From Epibacterium sp. Ofav1-8 (lineage in GTDB: Bacteria; Pseudomonadota; Alphaproteobacteria; Rhodobacterales; Rhodobacteraceae): a DNA stretch of 64,000 nt. The stretch is from the NCBI RefSeq assembly GCF_022348185.1, contig NZ_JAKRFD010000017.1, forward strand, positions 1 through 64,000, given 5' to 3'. Numbering within the stretch: the stretch's first letter is position 1; the number at the start of each line of letters is the position of its first letter. This document shows positions 18,783-28,623 of this stretch, piece after piece. Position numbers and translations under genes: made by a program. Below the pieces are notes generated by a model. The model was given only the letters and a program-made list of their open reading frames with translations. It searched no databases and was not told the origin of the DNA.

Positions 18783-21430
18783 TCTGCGGCCTCCTGGACC
18801 TGGATACGCGCCAGAAGCGCGGCGATTTCGGGCTTGCAGGAGCCGCAATTGGTTCCGGCCTGAAGCGCTGCGCCGACGTCATCGACCGTCATCAGGCCGC
18901 CGGTTTCGATGGCGGTGAGGATGCTGTTCACTCCGACCGAGAAACAGGAACACAGGATCGGGCCCGGATCAGGCTGGTCCACCGGCGCACGGCCGGTCAG
19001 GACTGTGGGCGCTGTGGTGCCGGGCACGCCGGTCAGGTAATCGCGCATGACGGCAACGGGCTGCGGGGCGACGAACAGGGCGGCCTGCACGCGCCCGCCG
19101 TGCAGGTAGGCGAGCCGGGTGGTGCCGCGCGCCGGGTCCGATAACAGCTGCACATCCGCCCGTGGCAGGTCGAACAGGTGGCGGGCGGTGGCGTCCCAAT
19201 CGGCAATGGCGCGGCGCCCGGCAAGTTCCAGTCGCCAGCCCCCCGGGGTGCGCGCCCGGGCCCAATAGTCGGCGATCTCCAGCGTGTCGCGATCAAGAGG
19301 CGTGGCAGAGACGGCAAACCCGTACCAGCGGGCCTCGAACCGCGACACGGCAACCACGCTTGCCTTGCTCTCGGGCTGGCCGGAGACCGGATCCACCACC
19401 GGAGCCACCAGATGGTCGATCCGCGCGGCGGGGGCTGTCTCTGCGGTCCAGTGGATCGGGGCAAAAACCGTGCCTGGCTGACCGTCATCGGTGATGCGCG
19501 CCCGCAGGAGGGCGCGGCCGTGGGGGCTGCTGAGTTGCACCAGATCCGCCGGTTTGATCGCCAGCCGGGCGGCGTCCTCGGGGTGAAGATCCACATAGGG
19601 TTCGGCCAGATGCGCCGAGAGCCGTGGGGACAGGCCGGTCCGCGTCATCGTGTGCCATTGGTCGCGAATGCGCCCGGTGTTGAGCCGGAACGGATAGCGC
19701 GGGCTGCGTTTGGCCACCGGCGGGCGGTGCTGAACCGGGATCATCTGCGCCTTGCCATCGGCGTGGTAGAAGCGCCCGTCGGCAAAGAAGCGCCCGCCGG
19801 ACCGCTCCGCAGTCCGGGGCCAGCGCCCGGGAAGGAGCGTGTCATAGGCGTCATCGTCCAGCGCCGACAGGGCCGAGATGTCGAAATCGCGCCCCAGCGC
19901 GGCTGCCTTGCCGGAGAGCGCCGCGTAGTCTCGGAAAATCGCGGCGGGGCTGTCGTAGGCGAAGGCCTGCGGCCAGCCCATACGCCGCCCCACATCGCAG
20001 AGGATCTGCCAGTCGGGGCGGGCCGACCCCGGAGGCGGGCGCAGGGCGCGCTGGCGGCTGATGGTGCGGTCGGAGTTGGTAACGGTGCCGGATTTTTCGC
20101 CCCAGGCGGCGGCGGGCAGCAGCACGTCGGCGAGCCGCGCGGTATCGGTTTCCGCACTGATGTCGCTGACGACGGTAAACGGGCAGCGGGTGATGGCCTG
20201 TGCAACCCGATCCGCATCCGGCATGGAGACAGCCGGGTTGGTGTGAATGATCCAGAGCGCCTTGATCTGCCCGGAATGGATCGCCTCGAACATGTCGACG
20301 GCCTTGAGTCCGGGGGCGGCGGGCAGGGTGGGGGCGGCCCAGTGATCCTGCACGATGGCCCGGTGGTCGGGTGTGTCCAGATCGAGATGGCAGGCAAGCA
20401 TATTGGCCAGCCCGCCGACCTCGCGCCCGCCCATGGCGTTGGGCTGTCCGGTGACGGAGAAGGGGCCGGATCCGGGGAGTCCGATGCGTCCGGTGGCCAG
20501 ATGGCAATTCAGGATCGCGTTCACCTTGTCTGCGCCGGCGGCGGATTGATTGACGCCCTGGCTGTAGAGGGTGACGACGCGCGGGGTTTCGATCCACATC
20601 CGGCAGAAGCGGTCGATCTCTTCGGGCGGCAGGCCGGTTGCGTCCGGATCGTCATCCTGCGCCGCGGCGAGGGTTTTGTCCAATCCATTGACATTGCGCA
20701 GAAAATCAGGATTGAGCGCAGCAGACCGCGCGATCCGGGACAAGAGGTGATTGAACAGGGCGACATCCGACCCGATGCGGAGTTTCAAGTGCAGATCGGC
20801 GGTATCGCAGCTTGCCGTGTGGCGGGGGTCAATCACCACGATGCGGGTGCCGCGTGCCGCCCGGGCCGCCAGCAGTCGCTGGTGCAGCACCGGGTGGCAC
20901 CATGCCAGGTTGGAGCCCACCAGCACCACCAGGTCGGCCTCGTCAATATCCTCATAAGTGCCGGGCACGGTGTCACTGCCAAAGGCGCGTTTGTGGCCGG
21001 CGACCGAGGACGCCATGCAGAGCCGCGAATTGGTGTCGATATTGGCGGAACCGATGAAGCCCTTCATCAGCTTGTTGGCCACATAGTAATCCTCGGTCAG
21101 CAGCTGGCCGGAGACGTAGAAGGCGACGCTGTCGGGACCATGGGCGGCAATCGTCTCGCGGAACCGGGTGGCGACCAGATTGAGGGCGCTGTCCCAATCG
21201 GTGTCGGCGCCGTGAATGCGGGGCGCGCGCAGGCGGCCCTCCAGTCCGGTGGTTTCCGCCAGCGCCGCGCCTTTGGAACACAGCCGCCCCCGGTTGGCGG
21301 GGTGGTCCGGGTCTCCCTTGACCTCCAGCCCGTCCGGGCCACCCCGCCGCATCAGGACTCCACATCCAACGCCGCAATAGGGGCAGGTGGAGCGGGTCCA
21401 GCTCTGTTGATCCTGCGCGGGCGATGTCAT
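18779..21430 (-). CDS. nasA: Assimilatory nitrate reductase catalytic subunit
   Basis: NasA reduces nitrate to nitrite in the cytoplasm with a molybdenum bis-MGD cofactor. The 883-residue protein starts with a [4Fe-4S] site, C16-x2-C19-x3-C23-x27-C51. The molybdopterin oxidoreductase core follows, and a C-terminal BFD-like [2Fe-2S] domain reads LCSCFSVGVNSIL...NCGSC. That extra domain is typical of NADH-linked enzymes of the Klebsiella type. ATG 21430 overlaps the nirD stop by four bases; a longer upstream frame overlapping nirD is rejected. Confidence 0.95.
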   Translation of the reverse strand: MTSPAQDQQSWTRSTCPYCGVGCGVLMRRGGPDGLEVKGDPDHPANRGRLCSKGAALAETTGLEGRLRAPRIHGADTDWDSALNLVATRFRETIAAHGPDSVAFYVSGQLLTEDYYVANKLMKGFIGSANIDTNSRLCMASSVAGHKRAFGSDTVPGTYEDIDEADLVVLVGSNLAWCHPVLHQRLLAARAARGTRIVVIDPRHTASCDTADLHLKLRIGSDVALFNHLLSRIARSAALNPDFLRNVNGLDKTLAAAQDDDPDATGLPPEEIDRFCRMWIETPRVVTLYSQGVNQSAAGADKVNAILNCHLATGRIGLPGSGPFSVTGQPNAMGGREVGGLANMLACHLDLDTPDHRAIVQDHWAAPTLPAAPGLKAVDMFEAIHSGQIKALWIIHTNPAVSMPDADRVAQAITRCPFTVVSDISAETDTARLADVLLPAAAWGEKSGTVTNSDRTISRQRALRPPPGSARPDWQILCDVGRRMGWPQAFAYDSPAAIFRDYAALSGKAAALGRDFDISALSALDDDAYDTLLPGRWPRTAERSGGRFFADGRFYHADGKAQMIPVQHRPPVAKRSPRYPFRLNTGRIRDQWHTMTRTGLSPRLSAHLAEPYVDLHPEDAARLAIKPADLVQLSSPHGRALLRARITDDGQPGTVFAPIHWTAETAPAARIDHLVAPVVDPVSGQPESKASVVAVSRFEARWYGFAVSATPLDRDTLEIADYWARARTPGGWRLELAGRRAIADWDATARHLFDLPRADVQLLSDPARGTTRLAYLHGGRVQAALFVAPQPVAVMRDYLTGVPGTTAPTVLTGRAPVDQPDPGPILCSCFSVGVNSILTAIETGGLMTVDDVGAALQAGTNCGSCKPEIAALLARIQVQEAAE

Positions 21431-21759
21431 GCGGCGTCCCGCTTGCCAAGTTCGGTGGCATCCATCAGCAGGCGCCCGCCTTCGATCCGCACGGAGTAGG
21501 TGGCGACCTGGCCCTGATCCGCGCCCTGTGCGGCGCCGGTTTCGAGGGAAAACACCCAATTGTGCAGCGGGCAGGTCACCTGTTTGCCGTGCACGATCCC
21601 ATCCGACAGCGGCCCGCCCTTGTGTGGACAGCGGTCGGACAGCGCATAGACTTCGTCCTCGGCGGGGCGGAACAGCGCGACGCAGCCCAGCGGGGTCTTG
21701 ACCACCCGCGCACCGCGCAGGGGGATGTCGTCCAGGGTGCCAATATCGATCCAGCTCAT
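21427..21759 (-). CDS. nirD: Nitrite reductase small subunit
   Basis: NirD is the 110-residue Rieske-like partner of NirB in assimilatory nitrite reductase. The Rieske Cys-His pairs are present: CPHKGG and CPLHNW, so it can bind a [2Fe-2S] cluster, unlike some NirD proteins. ATG 21759 overlaps the nirB stop by four bases, and the stop overlaps nasA by four. Confidence 0.93.
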   Translation of the reverse strand: MSWIDIGTLDDIPLRGARVVKTPLGCVALFRPAEDEVYALSDRCPHKGGPLSDGIVHGKQVTCPLHNWVFSLETGAAQGADQGQVATYSVRIEGGRLLMDATELGKRDAA

Positions 21760-24194
21760 TCCGCGGCCTCCAGGGTCAGGTCTGCAAGGGGTTGATAGGT
21801 TTCGGCTTTGTCCTTGGCGTGCTCCGCCCAGGGGTCTTTGCGATAGATGCTCTGCGACAGCTCGAACCGCTCGACCAGGGCGTGGCGCTCTGCGGCATTG
21901 TCGACGATGCGCGCGCGCACCCACTCCAGCCCCACCTTGGCGAGCCATTTATAGGGCCGGTCCAGGTATTTGGCGTGTTCGCGGTAGAGCTGGACAAAGG
22001 CCACGGTCATCTCCATCGCCTCCTCCTCGGTGGCGACATCCGCCAGCCGCTGGGTCTCCTTCAGGTCCATGCCCGCGGCGCCGCCGACGCCGATCTGATA
22101 GCCGCTGTCGACGCAGACGATGCCGACATCCTTGCAGGTGGCCTCGGCGCAGTTGCGGGGACAGCCGGAGACCGCGAGTTTGACCTTATGCGGTGTCCAC
22201 GATCCCCAGAGGGCCTGTTCCAGCTTGACGCCCAGCCCGGTGGAATCCTGGGTGCCAAAGCGGCAGTGATCGGTGCCGACGCAGGTTTTGACGGTCCGGA
22301 GCCCCTTGGAATAGGCGTGGCCCGAGACCAGTCCGGCCTTGTTCAGATCGGCCCAGATCGCGGGCAGGTCCGTGCCCTTGATGCCCAAGAGGTCGATGCG
22401 CTGGCCGCCAGTGACCTTCACCGTCTTGGCGTCGTATTTCTCGGCCGCATCGGCAATGGCCCGCAGCTCGCGCGGGTTGGTGAGGCCCCCCCACATGCGC
22501 GGCACCACCGAAAATGTGCCGTCTTTCTGGATGTTGGCGTGTTTGCGCTCGTTCACGAACCGGCTTTGCGGATCGTCCTGATATTCCACCGGCCAATCGG
22601 CGAGCAGGTAGAAGTTCACCGCCGGGCGGCAGACATGGCAGCCGTTGGGTGTCTTCCAGCCCAGTTCCTGCCAGACGGCGGGCTGGCTTTTCAGCGCCTT
22701 GGCCTTGATCAGGCGGCGGACGTCCTCGTGGGTGTGGTCGGTGCAGGCGCAGATCGGTTGCGCCTGTGGCGCGGCGTAGTCCTCCCCCAGCTTCACCTCC
22801 AGCAGCTGTTCCACCAGCCCGGTGCAGGTGCCGCAGGAGGCCGAGGCCTTGGTGGTTGCCTTCAGGGCGGGCAGGTCGGTTGCGCCGCCTTCGATGGCGT
22901 CGACGATGGTGCCTTTGCAAATGCCGTTGCAGCCGCAGATTTCCGCGTCACGCGGCAATGCTGCAACGGCTGAGAGAGGGTCCGCGGCGGCCCCTCCCTG
23001 ATAGGCGGGGCCAAAGATCAGCGTGTCGCGCATCTCGGACACATCGGTGCCATCCTTGATGAGGCCGAAGAACCAGTTGCCGTCGCTCGTGTCGCCATAC
23101 ATCACCGCCCCGACCAGCCTGTCGCCTTCCAGCACCAGCCGCTTGTAGACGCCCCGTGCGGGGTCGCGAAACACGATATCCTCGCGGGTGTCGCCTGCGG
23201 TGAAATCACCGGCGCTGAACAAGTCGCAGCCGGTGACCTTGAGCTTGGTCGAGAGCGATTTCTGCCGGAACGCGGCGTCCTGGCCGAGCAGGGTTTGCGC
23301 GGCCACCTTGGCCTGATCATAAAGCGGCGCCACAAGGCCGAAGATCGCGCCATCATGTTCGACACATTCGCCCACGGCCAGCACATCGGCGTCCGAGGTC
23401 AGCATCTGGTCGTCCACATGAATGCCCTTGCCCACCGCCAGGCCGGCCTCGGCAGCCAGGGCGGTATTGGGACGGATGCCCACGGCCATCACCAGCAGAT
23501 CGCAGGGCAGCTCGGTCCCGTCATCCAGCACCAGTGCACGCACCTTGCCATCTGCGCCCGCGATCTCCTTGGAGTTCGCAGAGAGCCGCACGGTGATGCC
23601 CTTTTCCTCCAGCGATTTCTTCAGCAGATAGCCTGCGGCCTCGTCCAGCTGGCGCTCCATCAGGTGGCCCATGATGTGCACCACGGTGACATCGGCGCCG
23701 CGCGCCGCCATACCGGCTGCCGCCTCAAGACCGAGGAGACCGCCGCCGATCACCACCACCTTGTTGCCCGCCTGCATCTCCATCATGCGATGGGTGTCCT
23801 CGAGGTCGCGGTAGGCGATGACGCCTTCCAGATCATGACCCGGAAGCGGGATGATGAAAGGGTTGGAGCCGGTGGCGAACAGCAGCTTGTCATAGGCCAG
23901 CACCTCGCCGGCCTCGGAGGTCACGGTCTTGGCGGCGCGGTCGATCCGGGTGATTTTCTGGCCAAACCGTGTGTGCACGCCATTGGCGGCGTACCAGTCA
24001 TCGGAATGGGTGATGATCTCCGCGTAGGTCTTGTCACCCGACAGCACCGGGCTGAGCATGATACGGTTGTAATTACCGCGGGGTTCGGCGTTGAACAGGG
24101 TGATGTCATAGGCGTCGGGGGCAGTCTCCAGCAGATGCTCGATGACCCGGCCCGAGGCCATGCCGGCCCCGATGATGACGAGTTTTTCGGTCAT
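21756..24194 (-). CDS. nirB: NADH-dependent nitrite reductase large subunit
   Basis: NirB reduces nitrite to ammonium using NADH. The 812-residue protein has, in order, an FAD/NAD(P) pyridine nucleotide oxidoreductase domain (VIIGAGMASGR at the N-terminus, VVIGGGLLGLEAA near 150), and a BFD-like segment with CGCNGICKG and SCGTCTG. The C-terminal sirohaem half follows. Its [4Fe-4S]-sirohaem ligands are visible as C-x5-C in TCVGTDHC and C-x3-C in GCPRNC. The gap to the upstream ATPase gene is four bases. CobA downstream supplies the sirohaem precursor. Confidence 0.95.
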   Translation of the reverse strand: MTEKLVIIGAGMASGRVIEHLLETAPDAYDITLFNAEPRGNYNRIMLSPVLSGDKTYAEIITHSDDWYAANGVHTRFGQKITRIDRAAKTVTSEAGEVLAYDKLLFATGSNPFIIPLPGHDLEGVIAYRDLEDTHRMMEMQAGNKVVVIGGGLLGLEAAAGMAARGADVTVVHIMGHLMERQLDEAAGYLLKKSLEEKGITVRLSANSKEIAGADGKVRALVLDDGTELPCDLLVMAVGIRPNTALAAEAGLAVGKGIHVDDQMLTSDADVLAVGECVEHDGAIFGLVAPLYDQAKVAAQTLLGQDAAFRQKSLSTKLKVTGCDLFSAGDFTAGDTREDIVFRDPARGVYKRLVLEGDRLVGAVMYGDTSDGNWFFGLIKDGTDVSEMRDTLIFGPAYQGGAAADPLSAVAALPRDAEICGCNGICKGTIVDAIEGGATDLPALKATTKASASCGTCTGLVEQLLEVKLGEDYAAPQAQPICACTDHTHEDVRRLIKAKALKSQPAVWQELGWKTPNGCHVCRPAVNFYLLADWPVEYQDDPQSRFVNERKHANIQKDGTFSVVPRMWGGLTNPRELRAIADAAEKYDAKTVKVTGGQRIDLLGIKGTDLPAIWADLNKAGLVSGHAYSKGLRTVKTCVGTDHCRFGTQDSTGLGVKLEQALWGSWTPHKVKLAVSGCPRNCAEATCKDVGIVCVDSGYQIGVGGAAGMDLKETQRLADVATEEEAMEMTVAFVQLYREHAKYLDRPYKWLAKVGLEWVRARIVDNAAERHALVERFELSQSIYRKDPWAEHAKDKAETYQPLADLTLEAAE

Positions 24195-24198
24195 GATG

Positions 24199-25890
24199 TC
24201 ACTCCGCCGCGATCTTTTTTGCGGTTGCTGTGGGTTTCGGTTTCGCGCCGTGTTCGTATTCCTCGAGGAAATCGAGCACGTCCTGGCGATAGGCGTAATA
24301 ATCCGGGTGTTCGAGCAGTGCCTTGCGGGTGCGCGGGCGGGGCAGCTTCACATCGGTGATCTTTCCGATCGTGGCCTGCGGCCCGTTGGTCATCATCACT
24401 ACCCGGTCGGCGAGCAGGATCGCCTCGTCCACGTCATGGGTGACACAGATCGCGGTCACCTTGGTGCGCGACCAGACCTCCATCAGCACCTCTTGCAGCT
24501 CCCAGCGGGTGAGGCTGTCGAGCATGCCAAAGGGTTCGTCCAGCAAGAGCAGTTTCGGCGACAGGGCAAAGGCGCGGGCGATGCCGACCCGTTGCTGCAT
24601 CCCGTTGGACATGTCGCAGGCGGGCTTGTCCATCGCCTCGGCGAGGCCGACCCGTTCGAGGTAATAGTCCACCACATCCTGACGTTCCGCCCGGCTGGCC
24701 CTGGGATAGACCTTGTCCACCCCGATGGCGCAGTTTTCCCGTGCCGAGAGCCAGGGAAACAGGTTCGGCGACTGGAACACCACCGCGCGTTCCGGGTCGG
24801 CGCCTTCGACATGTTTGCGGTCGAGTTTGATCGCGCCCTTTGAAATCGGGTTGAGACCGGCGGCCATGGTCAGCACCGTGGATTTACCGCATCCCGAATG
24901 GCCGATCAGCGAGATGAACTCGCCCTTGTTGATCTTGAGGTCGAAATCCTCGACCACTGTCAGCGGTCCCTTGGGCGTGGGGTAGATCTTGTGCAGCTGC
25001 GAAAAGTCGAGATAGCGCTCCTCGGCGAGCGCGGTCCCGGCCTCGGCAAAGGTAACCGGCAGCTGGTGGATCGGCGTCACATCGGGCAGCAGCTTTGTGC
25101 CCTCGACCCGTGATTTGATCCCCACATCCATCAGGTGCCCGGTGACGGCGGCGCGCAGGTGCTTGAAACGATCGTCGGTGTTCATCGCGCTGCGATCCCG
25201 GGGCCGGGGCAACGAGACCGCGAACTCCTCGCCCAGCGTGCCGTCGGGGTTCAGGGCGATGATGCGGTCGGCCAGAAGGATGGCCTCGTCCACGTCGTTG
25301 GTGATAAGCACGCAGGTCTTTTTGTCGGCTTCCCAGATCGCCTCGATCTCCTCGGCGAGATTGGCACGGGTGAGCGCGTCGAGCGCCGAAAGCGGTTCGT
25401 CCAGCAGCAGCACCTCGGGGTCCATCGCCAAGGCGCGGGCGACATTCACCCGCTGGCGCATGCCGCCGGACAGTTCGGCCGGGCGGCGGTGACGGGCATG
25501 GGACAGCCCCACCATCTGCACGTAGTGGTCGACCTTGGCGGTTTTTGCCGCCCGGTCCAGCCCGGGAAAGATCGCATCCACCGCAAGCCCCACATTGCCG
25601 GCCACGGTGAGCCAGGGCATCAGCGCGTAGTTTTGAAAGATCACGCCGCGTTCCGGGCCGGGGCCGGTGATCTCCCGGCCCTTGAAGGTCACGCGCCCGC
25701 TGGTGGGGCGCTCCAGCCCCGCCATCAGGTTAATCAGGGTGGTCTTGCCGGTGCCGGAAAAGCCAAGGAGAACAAGGAACTCGCCTTCTTCGACCCGGAG
25801 GTTGATGGACTTCAGCACATCGGTGGTGGTGGTGCCGGTGCCATAGGATTTGGAGACGTCGGCAAATTCGAGAATGCTCATCACGCTCAC
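24199..25890 (-). CDS. Nitrate ABC transporter ATPase, two ATPase domains fused
   Basis: This 563-residue protein contains two complete ABC ATPase domains: the first with Walker A GFSGTGKTT and signature LSGGMRQR, the second (from about residue 295) with GHSGCGKST and MSNGMQQR. Both belong to the nitrate/taurine (NrtC/NrtD, SsuB) type. In cyanobacteria these are two separate genes, and the NrtC one carries a binding-protein-like domain; here the two ATPases are joined head to tail and that domain is missing. The GTG at 25890 overlaps the nrtB stop by three bases (GTGA); the ATG at 25881 is an alternative start. Confidence 0.92.
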   Translation of the reverse strand: MSVMSILEFADVSKSYGTGTTTTDVLKSINLRVEEGEFLVLLGFSGTGKTTLINLMAGLERPTSGRVTFKGREITGPGPERGVIFQNYALMPWLTVAGNVGLAVDAIFPGLDRAAKTAKVDHYVQMVGLSHARHRRPAELSGGMRQRVNVARALAMDPEVLLLDEPLSALDALTRANLAEEIEAIWEADKKTCVLITNDVDEAILLADRIIALNPDGTLGEEFAVSLPRPRDRSAMNTDDRFKHLRAAVTGHLMDVGIKSRVEGTKLLPDVTPIHQLPVTFAEAGTALAEERYLDFSQLHKIYPTPKGPLTVVEDFDLKINKGEFISLIGHSGCGKSTVLTMAAGLNPISKGAIKLDRKHVEGADPERAVVFQSPNLFPWLSARENCAIGVDKVYPRASRAERQDVVDYYLERVGLAEAMDKPACDMSNGMQQRVGIARAFALSPKLLLLDEPFGMLDSLTRWELQEVLMEVWSRTKVTAICVTHDVDEAILLADRVVMMTNGPQATIGKITDVKLPRPRTRKALLEHPDYYAYRQDVLDFLEEYEHGAKPKPTATAKKIAAE

Positions 25891-26960
25891 CGGTTGTTCG
25901 AGAAGGTGAACAGGGATTGTAGCGCAAACATCACCCGGTCGAGGAGGAAGCCGATCAACCCGATGGTCAGCACCGCGACGATGATCCGGGCAAGCGACTG
26001 GCTGGAGCCGTTCTGGAATTCATCCCAGACGAATTTGCCGAGACCGGGGTTCTGGGCCAGCATCTCGGCGGCGATCAGCACCATCCAGCCAACCCCGAGG
26101 GAGAGCCGCAACCCGGTAAAGATCAGGGGCAGCGCGGAGGGCAGCACCAGTTTGGTGATCTTGGTATAAGTGGTCATTTTCAGGACCTTGGAGACATTGA
26201 CCAGATCCTTGTCGATCGACGCCACCCCAAGCGCCGTATTGATCAGCGTTGGCCAGAGCGAGCACAGCGTGACGGTGATCGCGGAGACCAGAAAGCTCTT
26301 TGCAAAGAGCCCGTCCCCCGAGGCGGCCAGCGCGGACACCACCATGGTGACGATCGGCAGCCAGGCCAGCGGCGAGACCGGTTTGAAGATCTGCACCAGC
26401 GGGTTGATGGCCGCATTGGCCATCGGCGAGAGCCCGGCGAGGATGCCCAGCGGGATCGCCACCACGGAGGCCAGCAGGAAGCCGAAAAACACGGTCTGGA
26501 TCGAGGTCCAGATCTGGTCGTAGTAGCTTGGTGCGCCGGTATAGGCGATGTCTTTGACCTGATCCGCGCGGCCCTGTTCGATCATGCGCTGGTTGCGCTG
26601 TTCCACCCGCTCGCGGAACTGCGCCTCCTTGGCGGCCTTGGCGCGGGCGTCCTGATGCAGGGTCAGGGTTTCCTCCCAGACCTGCACCGGGCCGGGGATG
26701 GCGCCAAGCGAGGTCTGCACCCGCGGGGCAAGCGTGCCCCAGAGCAGCAGGAAGCCGACAATGGCAAGCAGCGGCACCGCCAGAAGGCGCCAGAGCTCTC
26801 GGGCCTGGGTGCGGGGGGTGTCGCCGGCGGCGAGCTTCAGCAGCGGGGTGATCCAGGCCAGGCCGAGAACCTGAAACCAGGAATCGAGTTGGTTGATGCG
26901 TGTGAAGCGCCGGGCGCGCCGGGCTTCGGCGGAGAGGCTGTCGGGGTCGACGGTGGTCAT
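25887..26960 (-). CDS. nrtB: Nitrate ABC transporter permease
   Basis: The 357-residue membrane protein has a BPD_transp_1 domain with the EAA-like loop (VLPSALPLIFTGLRLSLGVGWMVLIAAEML) that contacts the ATPase. It has an N-terminal region with one extra helix (about 62-79) and a charged, helix-forming stretch of about 50 residues (about 95-145). This extended N-terminus is usual for NtrB/NrtB proteins of nitrate importers. It lies between the binding protein gene nrtA and the tandem ATPase gene. Confidence 0.92.
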   Translation of the reverse strand: MTTVDPDSLSAEARRARRFTRINQLDSWFQVLGLAWITPLLKLAAGDTPRTQARELWRLLAVPLLAIVGFLLLWGTLAPRVQTSLGAIPGPVQVWEETLTLHQDARAKAAKEAQFRERVEQRNQRMIEQGRADQVKDIAYTGAPSYYDQIWTSIQTVFFGFLLASVVAIPLGILAGLSPMANAAINPLVQIFKPVSPLAWLPIVTMVVSALAASGDGLFAKSFLVSAITVTLCSLWPTLINTALGVASIDKDLVNVSKVLKMTTYTKITKLVLPSALPLIFTGLRLSLGVGWMVLIAAEMLAQNPGLGKFVWDEFQNGSSQSLARIIVAVLTIGLIGFLLDRVMFALQSLFTFSNNR

Positions 26961-27038
26961 GGCGGGATCCTTCGGATGGGGGTCCTGGCGAGAACGGGCG
27001 AGAAAGAGATATGCGGCGTGCGGAAGGGGACCGGCGCT

Positions 27039-27082
27039 CGCTCCTGAAGGAGCCTCGCCCCGCCCGCCCTCCCGTCGGGGCG
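27039..27082 (-). repeat. Hairpins between nrtA and nrtB
   Basis: On the minus strand, directly after the nrtA stop, a 7-bp stem CGCCCCG/CGGGGCG (27082-27056, 13-base loop) is followed by GCTCC-TTCA-GGAGC (27053-27039). Neither has a T run, so they more likely protect the nrtA message or slow read-through than terminate fully. Confidence 0.5.
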
Positions 27083-27084
27083 GG

Positions 27085-28452
27085 TCAGCCCTGGACGGCC
27101 TCGCCGACGACGGTCTGACTGCCCTTCAGGCCGATGGGCAGGCTGTCGATATAGGCGTTGGGGCTGCGGCCATCGAAGGGGATGCCGTCGATGATGTCGG
27201 TGGCCGGGGTGGGGGCCTTGTAGCCGTCGCTGTCCCAGGGAAAGTCGGCGGCGTCGGCCTTGCCCTCGTCGACCAGCATCCGGGCGGCCTCGAGATAGAT
27301 CTCGGGCTTGTAGACGGAGCGGGCGACCTCATCGAACCAGCTGTCGGGCTTGGCGTCGGCGATCTGGCCCCAGCGCCGCATCTGGGTCAGGTACCAGACC
27401 GCGTCCGAGTAGAACGGATAGGTGGCGTTGTGGCGGAAGAACGTATTGAAATCAGGGACATCCCGCACGTCGCCCTTTTCGTATTCGAAGGTGCCGGTCA
27501 TCGAGTTGGCGATCACCTCGGCATCGGCGCCGACATATTCCGGGCGGCTGAGGATCTCGACCGCCTCGGCGCGGTTTGCGTTGTCGTTCTCGTCGAGCCA
27601 GATCGCCGCCCGGATCAGCGCCTTGACCACGGCGCGGGTGGTGTTGGGGTTCTGTTCGGCGAAGTCGGCCGTGATGCCGAAGACCTTTTCGGGATTGTTC
27701 TTCCACAGTTCGTAGTCGGTGATGACCGGCACGCCGATGCCCTTGAACACCGCCTGCTGGTTCCAGGGCTCGCCGACGCAATAGCCGGAGATGGTGCCGG
27801 CCTCCAGCGTGGCGGGCATCTGCGGCGGTGGTGTCACCGACAGGAAGGCCTCGGCGCCGATCTGGCCGGTGACGTTTTCGGGACTGTAGTAGCCCGGGTG
27901 CACCCCGCCGGCGGCCAGCCAGTAGCGCAATTCGTAGTTATGGGTGGAGACCGGGAAGACCATGCCCATGTTGAAGGGCTTGCCCTCTGTCCTGAAGCGC
28001 TCGATGACCGGTTTCAGATGCGACGCCGAGATCGGATGGGCCACCCGGCCGGTGTCATCCCGCGGCAGGTTCGGTTTCATCATCTCCCAGACCTCGTTGG
28101 AGAGGGTGATGCCATTGCCGTTCAGGTCCATGGAAAACGGGGTGACGATATGGGCTTCGGTGCCGTAGCCGATGGTGGCGGCCAGCGGTTGGCCGGCCAG
28201 CATATGGGCGCCGTCGAGGCTGCCGTCGATCACGCCGTCCAGCAGCACTTTCCAGTTGGCCTGCGCTTCCAGCGTGACAAACAGGCCCTCGTCGTCGAAA
28301 TAGCCCTGTTCATAGGCCACGGCGAGCGGCGCCATGTCTGTCAATTTGATAAAGCCAAAGGTCAGGACGTCTGTTTCCAGCTCCAGCATGTCTGCATGGG
28401 CGGGGCTGACAAGCGCCGCTGTGGCCGCCAGGGTCAACATCAGTTTCTTCAT
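27085..28452 (-). CDS. nrtA: Nitrate-binding protein of the ABC transporter
   Basis: NrtA captures nitrate in the periplasm and delivers it to NrtB. The 455-residue protein opens with a Sec signal peptide ([20 protein letters not shown], cut before DMLELE) and continues with the NMT1-like family fold ([41 protein letters not shown]). No lipobox or twin-arginine is seen. It is the first structural gene after the leader attenuator. A 124-base gap with hairpins separates it from nrtB. Confidence 0.94.
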   Translation of the reverse strand: MKKLMLTLAATAALVSPAHADMLELETDVLTFGFIKLTDMAPLAVAYEQGYFDDEGLFVTLEAQANWKVLLDGVIDGSLDGAHMLAGQPLAATIGYGTEAHIVTPFSMDLNGNGITLSNEVWEMMKPNLPRDDTGRVAHPISASHLKPVIERFRTEGKPFNMGMVFPVSTHNYELRYWLAAGGVHPGYYSPENVTGQIGAEAFLSVTPPPQMPATLEAGTISGYCVGEPWNQQAVFKGIGVPVITDYELWKNNPEKVFGITADFAEQNPNTTRAVVKALIRAAIWLDENDNANRAEAVEILSRPEYVGADAEVIANSMTGTFEYEKGDVRDVPDFNTFFRHNATYPFYSDAVWYLTQMRRWGQIADAKPDSWFDEVARSVYKPEIYLEAARMLVDEGKADAADFPWDSDGYKAPTPATDIIDGIPFDGRSPNAYIDSLPIGLKGSQTVVGEAVQG

Positions 28453-28504
28453 CGGTTCGGTCCCCTCATGGTGTGATGCGGTGGTTCAGCCGGGCGCTGA
28501 AACC

Positions 28505-28560
28505 AAAAAAGCCGCCGACCTTATCCGCCGGAAGGAGAGGCGGAGCGGGTCGAGCGGCTT
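28505..28560 (-). terminator. Leader terminator (attenuator) upstream of nrtA
   Basis: On the minus strand, 5' arm AAGCCGCTCGACC (28560-28548) pairs with GGTCGGCGGCTT (28520-28509) in a 12-bp stem with one bulged C, and six T residues (28510-28505) follow. Inside the loop is a further CCGCC/GGCGG hairpin. It lies about 55 bases before the nrtA ATG and after nasS, so it would stop transcription unless antitermination occurs, as expected for a NasT (ANTAR) target. Confidence 0.75.
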
Positions 28561-28573
28561 TGCTCTTTTGAAA

Positions 28574-28623
28574 GTCCCATTCACTGGGAGAAATTCTGCG
28601 GCTGGCATCGTTGCGAGCCTGGG
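28574..28623 (-). promoter_or_regulatory. Candidate NasT (ANTAR) recognition hairpins
   Basis: Just ahead of the leader terminator, on the minus strand, two short stem-loops can form: GGCTCG/CGATGCC (about 28619-28604) and TCCCA/TGGGA around AGTGAA (28590-28576). ANTAR proteins bind paired hairpins whose six-base loops carry A at position 1 and G at position 4; AGTGAA fits that pattern, while the first hairpin fits poorly. Position is the stronger argument. Confidence 0.4.

Noticed and set aside
19178-21499. A 773-codon open frame on the plus strand antisense to nasA
   Set aside because: It mirrors the reading of nasA at high G+C, has low-complexity composition and no recognisable motif; nasA on the other strand is fully convincing.
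26893-28476. A 527-codon plus-strand frame antisense to nrtA
   Set aside because: No motif, and nrtA with its signal peptide and operon position explains the region.
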